Assembly (NCBI GenBank): GCA_022482785.1
Contig: JAKVON010000004.1
Span: forward strand, 124,001-188,000
Direction of reading: 5' to 3'
DNA: 64,000 nt
Source: Atopobiaceae bacterium
GTDB taxonomy: Bacteria > Actinomycetota > Coriobacteriia > Coriobacteriales > Atopobiaceae
Shown piece by piece: positions 62,418 to 64,000 of the stretch. The notes beneath the pieces were generated by a model that was not told the origin of the DNA, made no database searches, and saw only the letters and a program-made list of their open reading frames with translations. Each line of letters begins with the position of its first letter. The first letter of the stretch is position 1. Made by a program: the position numbers and the translations under genes.

Positions 62418-63117
62418 GGCAGGTCCTTCCGGTCGCTCGGATGGTGCAGAAGTCATGGCAGTGGCACTTGGGGCAGAGGGCGGGCATGCCCGGCTGCGGC
62501 TCGCCGAACATCCCCAGCACGGCCGTGACGCTCTTCGTGGGCACGAGGAGGTTCGAGGGCGTGAGCCCGAGCCCGAGGAGCCGCCCGGCATCGAGCGTGC
62601 TCACGAAGGAGCGCTGCTCGTCGAGGGGAAAGTCGCCATAGCCGCAGCTGTAGCGGTCGTTCGCGAACAGCCCGCGAGAGGCGGCCTCCCCCACGAGGAG
62701 GGCCTCGGCCGCGTCGGCGGCGCGCTCGACGAGGGCGGTCGCCGCCGCGTCGAGGACCACCTGGGCCAGCGGGTCGGTCGCCGAGAGGAGCCGGAGCTCG
62801 CGGTCGATGCCGATGCCGAGGGTCACGGCCAGGAGCCCTGCCGCCGTGGCGCCCCCCAGATGCGCCGAGATGTCGCGCCCGTCAAGGGTGAGGGCCGCCC
62901 CCGCAAGGGCGACGCGCCCCGGCGACGAGGAGGGGAGGTCGACGTCGAAGACGCGGGTCACGCCGCGCGGGCGCGCGACCTCCATGCACCGCGCCACGGC
63001 GTCGTCGATCCTGGCGTCGAGGTCAGGGGGGATGTCCTGGCCGGCATGGCCAAGGTAGCGGAGCACCTCCCCGCGGTCGACGGACGGTATGTCGAAGTCC
63101 TCGACCATTCCCGTCAT
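62410..63117 (-). CDS. Stand-alone MetH activation-domain protein
   Basis: A 235-residue protein matching the C-terminal AdoMet-binding reactivation domain of MetH. It shows HLGGATAAGLLAVTLG, the signature RYSCGYGDFPLDEQRSF, and GLGLTPSNLLVPTKSVTAVLG. The C-terminus has extra cysteines (CPKCHCHDFC) not usual in the fused domain, perhaps for metal or redox. It would remethylate oxidised cobalamin in the shorter MetH using SAM. It overlaps metF by four bases (ATGA) and metH by eight, so the three are tightly coupled. Confidence 0.93.
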   Translation of the reverse strand: MTGMVEDFDIPSVDRGEVLRYLGHAGQDIPPDLDARIDDAVARCMEVARPRGVTRVFDVDLPSSSPGRVALAGAALTLDGRDISAHLGGATAAGLLAVTLGIGIDRELRLLSATDPLAQVVLDAAATALVERAADAAEALLVGEAASRGLFANDRYSCGYGDFPLDEQRSFVSTLDAGRLLGLGLTPSNLLVPTKSVTAVLGMFGEPQPGMPALCPKCHCHDFCTIRATGRTCRG

Positions 63118-63977
63118 GCCCCGAGGTACCCGCAGCCCGCGAGGGCGTCATGCGTCGCCTTGGCCACGTCGGGCCGGTTCATGCAGTAGACGTGCAGCCC
63201 GTCGACGCCGTTCCCGGCGAGGTCGCAGAGCTGCTCGCAGGCGTACTCGACGCCCGCGCGACGCTGGTCGTCCGGGTCGTCGCCCACCGCGACGAGCCTC
63301 TTGATGACGCGCGAGGGGATGGTGGCCCCACAGGTGAAGGCCATGCGCTGGATCTGCTTCGTGCTGGTGAAGGGCATGATCCCGCACACGATGGGTATCT
63401 TGACGCGGGCCTTGAGGGCGGCCTCGCGGAAGCGGTAGAACAGCTCGTTGTCGAAGAAGAGCTGCGAGACGAGAAAGTCCGCCCCGGCGTCCTGCTTCGC
63501 CTTGAGCCTCTCCATCGACCTCGTGGGGCTCTCGCACTCGACGTGGCCCTCCGGGTAGCAGGCGGCCCCGATGCACAGGCCCGTGCCCTTGAGGTGCGAG
63601 ATCAGGTCGGAGGCGTAGGAGAAGTCGACGGGCTCGCGGCCTGGGATGCGGTCGCCGCGGAGCGCGAGGACGTTCTCGATGCCGGCCTGCCGGAACCGGG
63701 CGACGTAGCCGTCGACGTCGGAGACGCTCGCGCCGATGCAGGTGAGGTGCGCGAGCGAGGTGAGCCCGAGGTCGTCCTGGACGCGCCGGGCTATCTCGAC
63801 GGTGTGCCGCGAGTTTCCCGTCCCGCCGGCAGAGAACGTGACCGAGACCCAGTCGGGGTCGTTGCCCTTGAGCTCCGAGACGATCGCGGCCGCCCTGTCG
63901 CACGACAGCTCCCCCTTGGGAGGGAAGATCTCGTACGAGAAGGACTGCTTCCGAGCGAGGATGTCGCTGATCCTCAT
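63114..63977 (-). CDS. metF: 5,10-methylenetetrahydrofolate reductase
   Basis: FAD enzyme making 5-methyltetrahydrofolate for MetH. The 287 residues include FSYEIFPPKGELSCDRAA, WVSVTFSAGGTGNSRHTV, HLTCIGASVSDVDGYV, ENVLALRGD, GADFLVSQLFFDNELFYRF and PIVCGIMPFTSTKQIQRM. A normal length for the bacterial type. The ATG at 63977 is 23 bases from the window edge, with GGGAGAGG nearby. It is the first visible gene of metF - activation domain - metH; the promoter or any riboswitch lies outside the window. Confidence 0.96.
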   Translation of the reverse strand: MRISDILARKQSFSYEIFPPKGELSCDRAAAIVSELKGNDPDWVSVTFSAGGTGNSRHTVEIARRVQDDLGLTSLAHLTCIGASVSDVDGYVARFRQAGIENVLALRGDRIPGREPVDFSYASDLISHLKGTGLCIGAACYPEGHVECESPTRSMERLKAKQDAGADFLVSQLFFDNELFYRFREAALKARVKIPIVCGIMPFTSTKQIQRMAFTCGATIPSRVIKRLVAVGDDPDDQRRAGVEYACEQLCDLAGNGVDGLHVYCMNRPDVAKATHDALAGCGYLGA

Positions 63978-64000
63978 GGTTGCCTGCCTCTCCCTCGCGC

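Noticed and set aside
59751-62528. Plus-strand frame of over 900 codons opposite metH
   Set aside because: Shadow of metH; Arg/His/Gly/Ala-rich, and no ribosome site.

Overview
The window is a GC-rich chromosomal segment that looks like a member of the Coriobacteriia (Olsenella/Atopobiaceae type). This assignment is inferred from base composition and protein style. The gene set fits an anaerobic or microaerophilic heterotroph: rubrerythrin, an Rrf2-type regulator, a full glycogen pathway, dTDP-rhamnose polysaccharide genes and a cobalamin-dependent methionine synthase. I see no phage, insertion sequence, CRISPR array or replication origin. Toxin-antitoxin pairs (vapBC, hipBA) are the only mobile-type cargo.

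Layout. 1-12.2 kb (minus): a surface-polysaccharide block with two large glycosyltransferases, rfbD, rfbB, rfbC and two related polytopic membrane proteins, running into the 5' end of mfd at the left edge. 12.6-25.2 kb (minus): a glycogen operon transcribed glgB-glgP-glgC-glgD-glgA and then a fused GH13-GH77 debranching enzyme. GlgA and GlgB both carry long Lys/Ala/Pro-rich C-terminal tails. 25.4-32.6 kb: nth, metY with a structured leader, rubrerythrin, a MutY-like glycosylase, an Rrf2 regulator, a HAD phosphatase, tRNA-Asp, a one-pass membrane protein and a MarR regulator. 32.6-40.5 kb (minus): argCJBD with two good ARG boxes in front, preceded by dnaX-ybaB-recR. 40.6-46.8 kb: vapBC, a GH3 beta-glucosidase, a small coiled-coil protein, a DedA protein, SRP RNA, and adenine deaminase. 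46.9-55.5 kb: membrane proteins, a three-repeat protein, a class A PBP, and the AmmeMemoRadiSam pair. 55.6-64 kb (minus): aquaporin, pgi, hipBA with twin palindromic operators, and a metF - MetH activation domain - metH operon running to the right edge.

How the parts work together. GlgC/GlgD supply ADP-glucose, GlgA extends it, GlgB branches it, and GlgP plus the GH13-GH77 fusion break it down. Pgi links the glucose phosphates to glycolysis. MetF provides methyl-tetrahydrofolate for MetH, which is kept active by the separate activation protein. MetY gives the direct-sulfhydrylation route to homocysteine. RfbB/C/D make dTDP-rhamnose for the neighbouring transferases.

Quality note. At least fifteen single-base frameshifts interrupt otherwise well-conserved genes (both glycosyltransferase-block enzymes, rfbC, rfbB, glgB, the GH13-GH77 fusion, metY, ade, the Memo-AMMECR1 gene). 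Many sit at or beside short homopolymer runs. I read them mainly as sequencing indels and give the spans of the intact genes.
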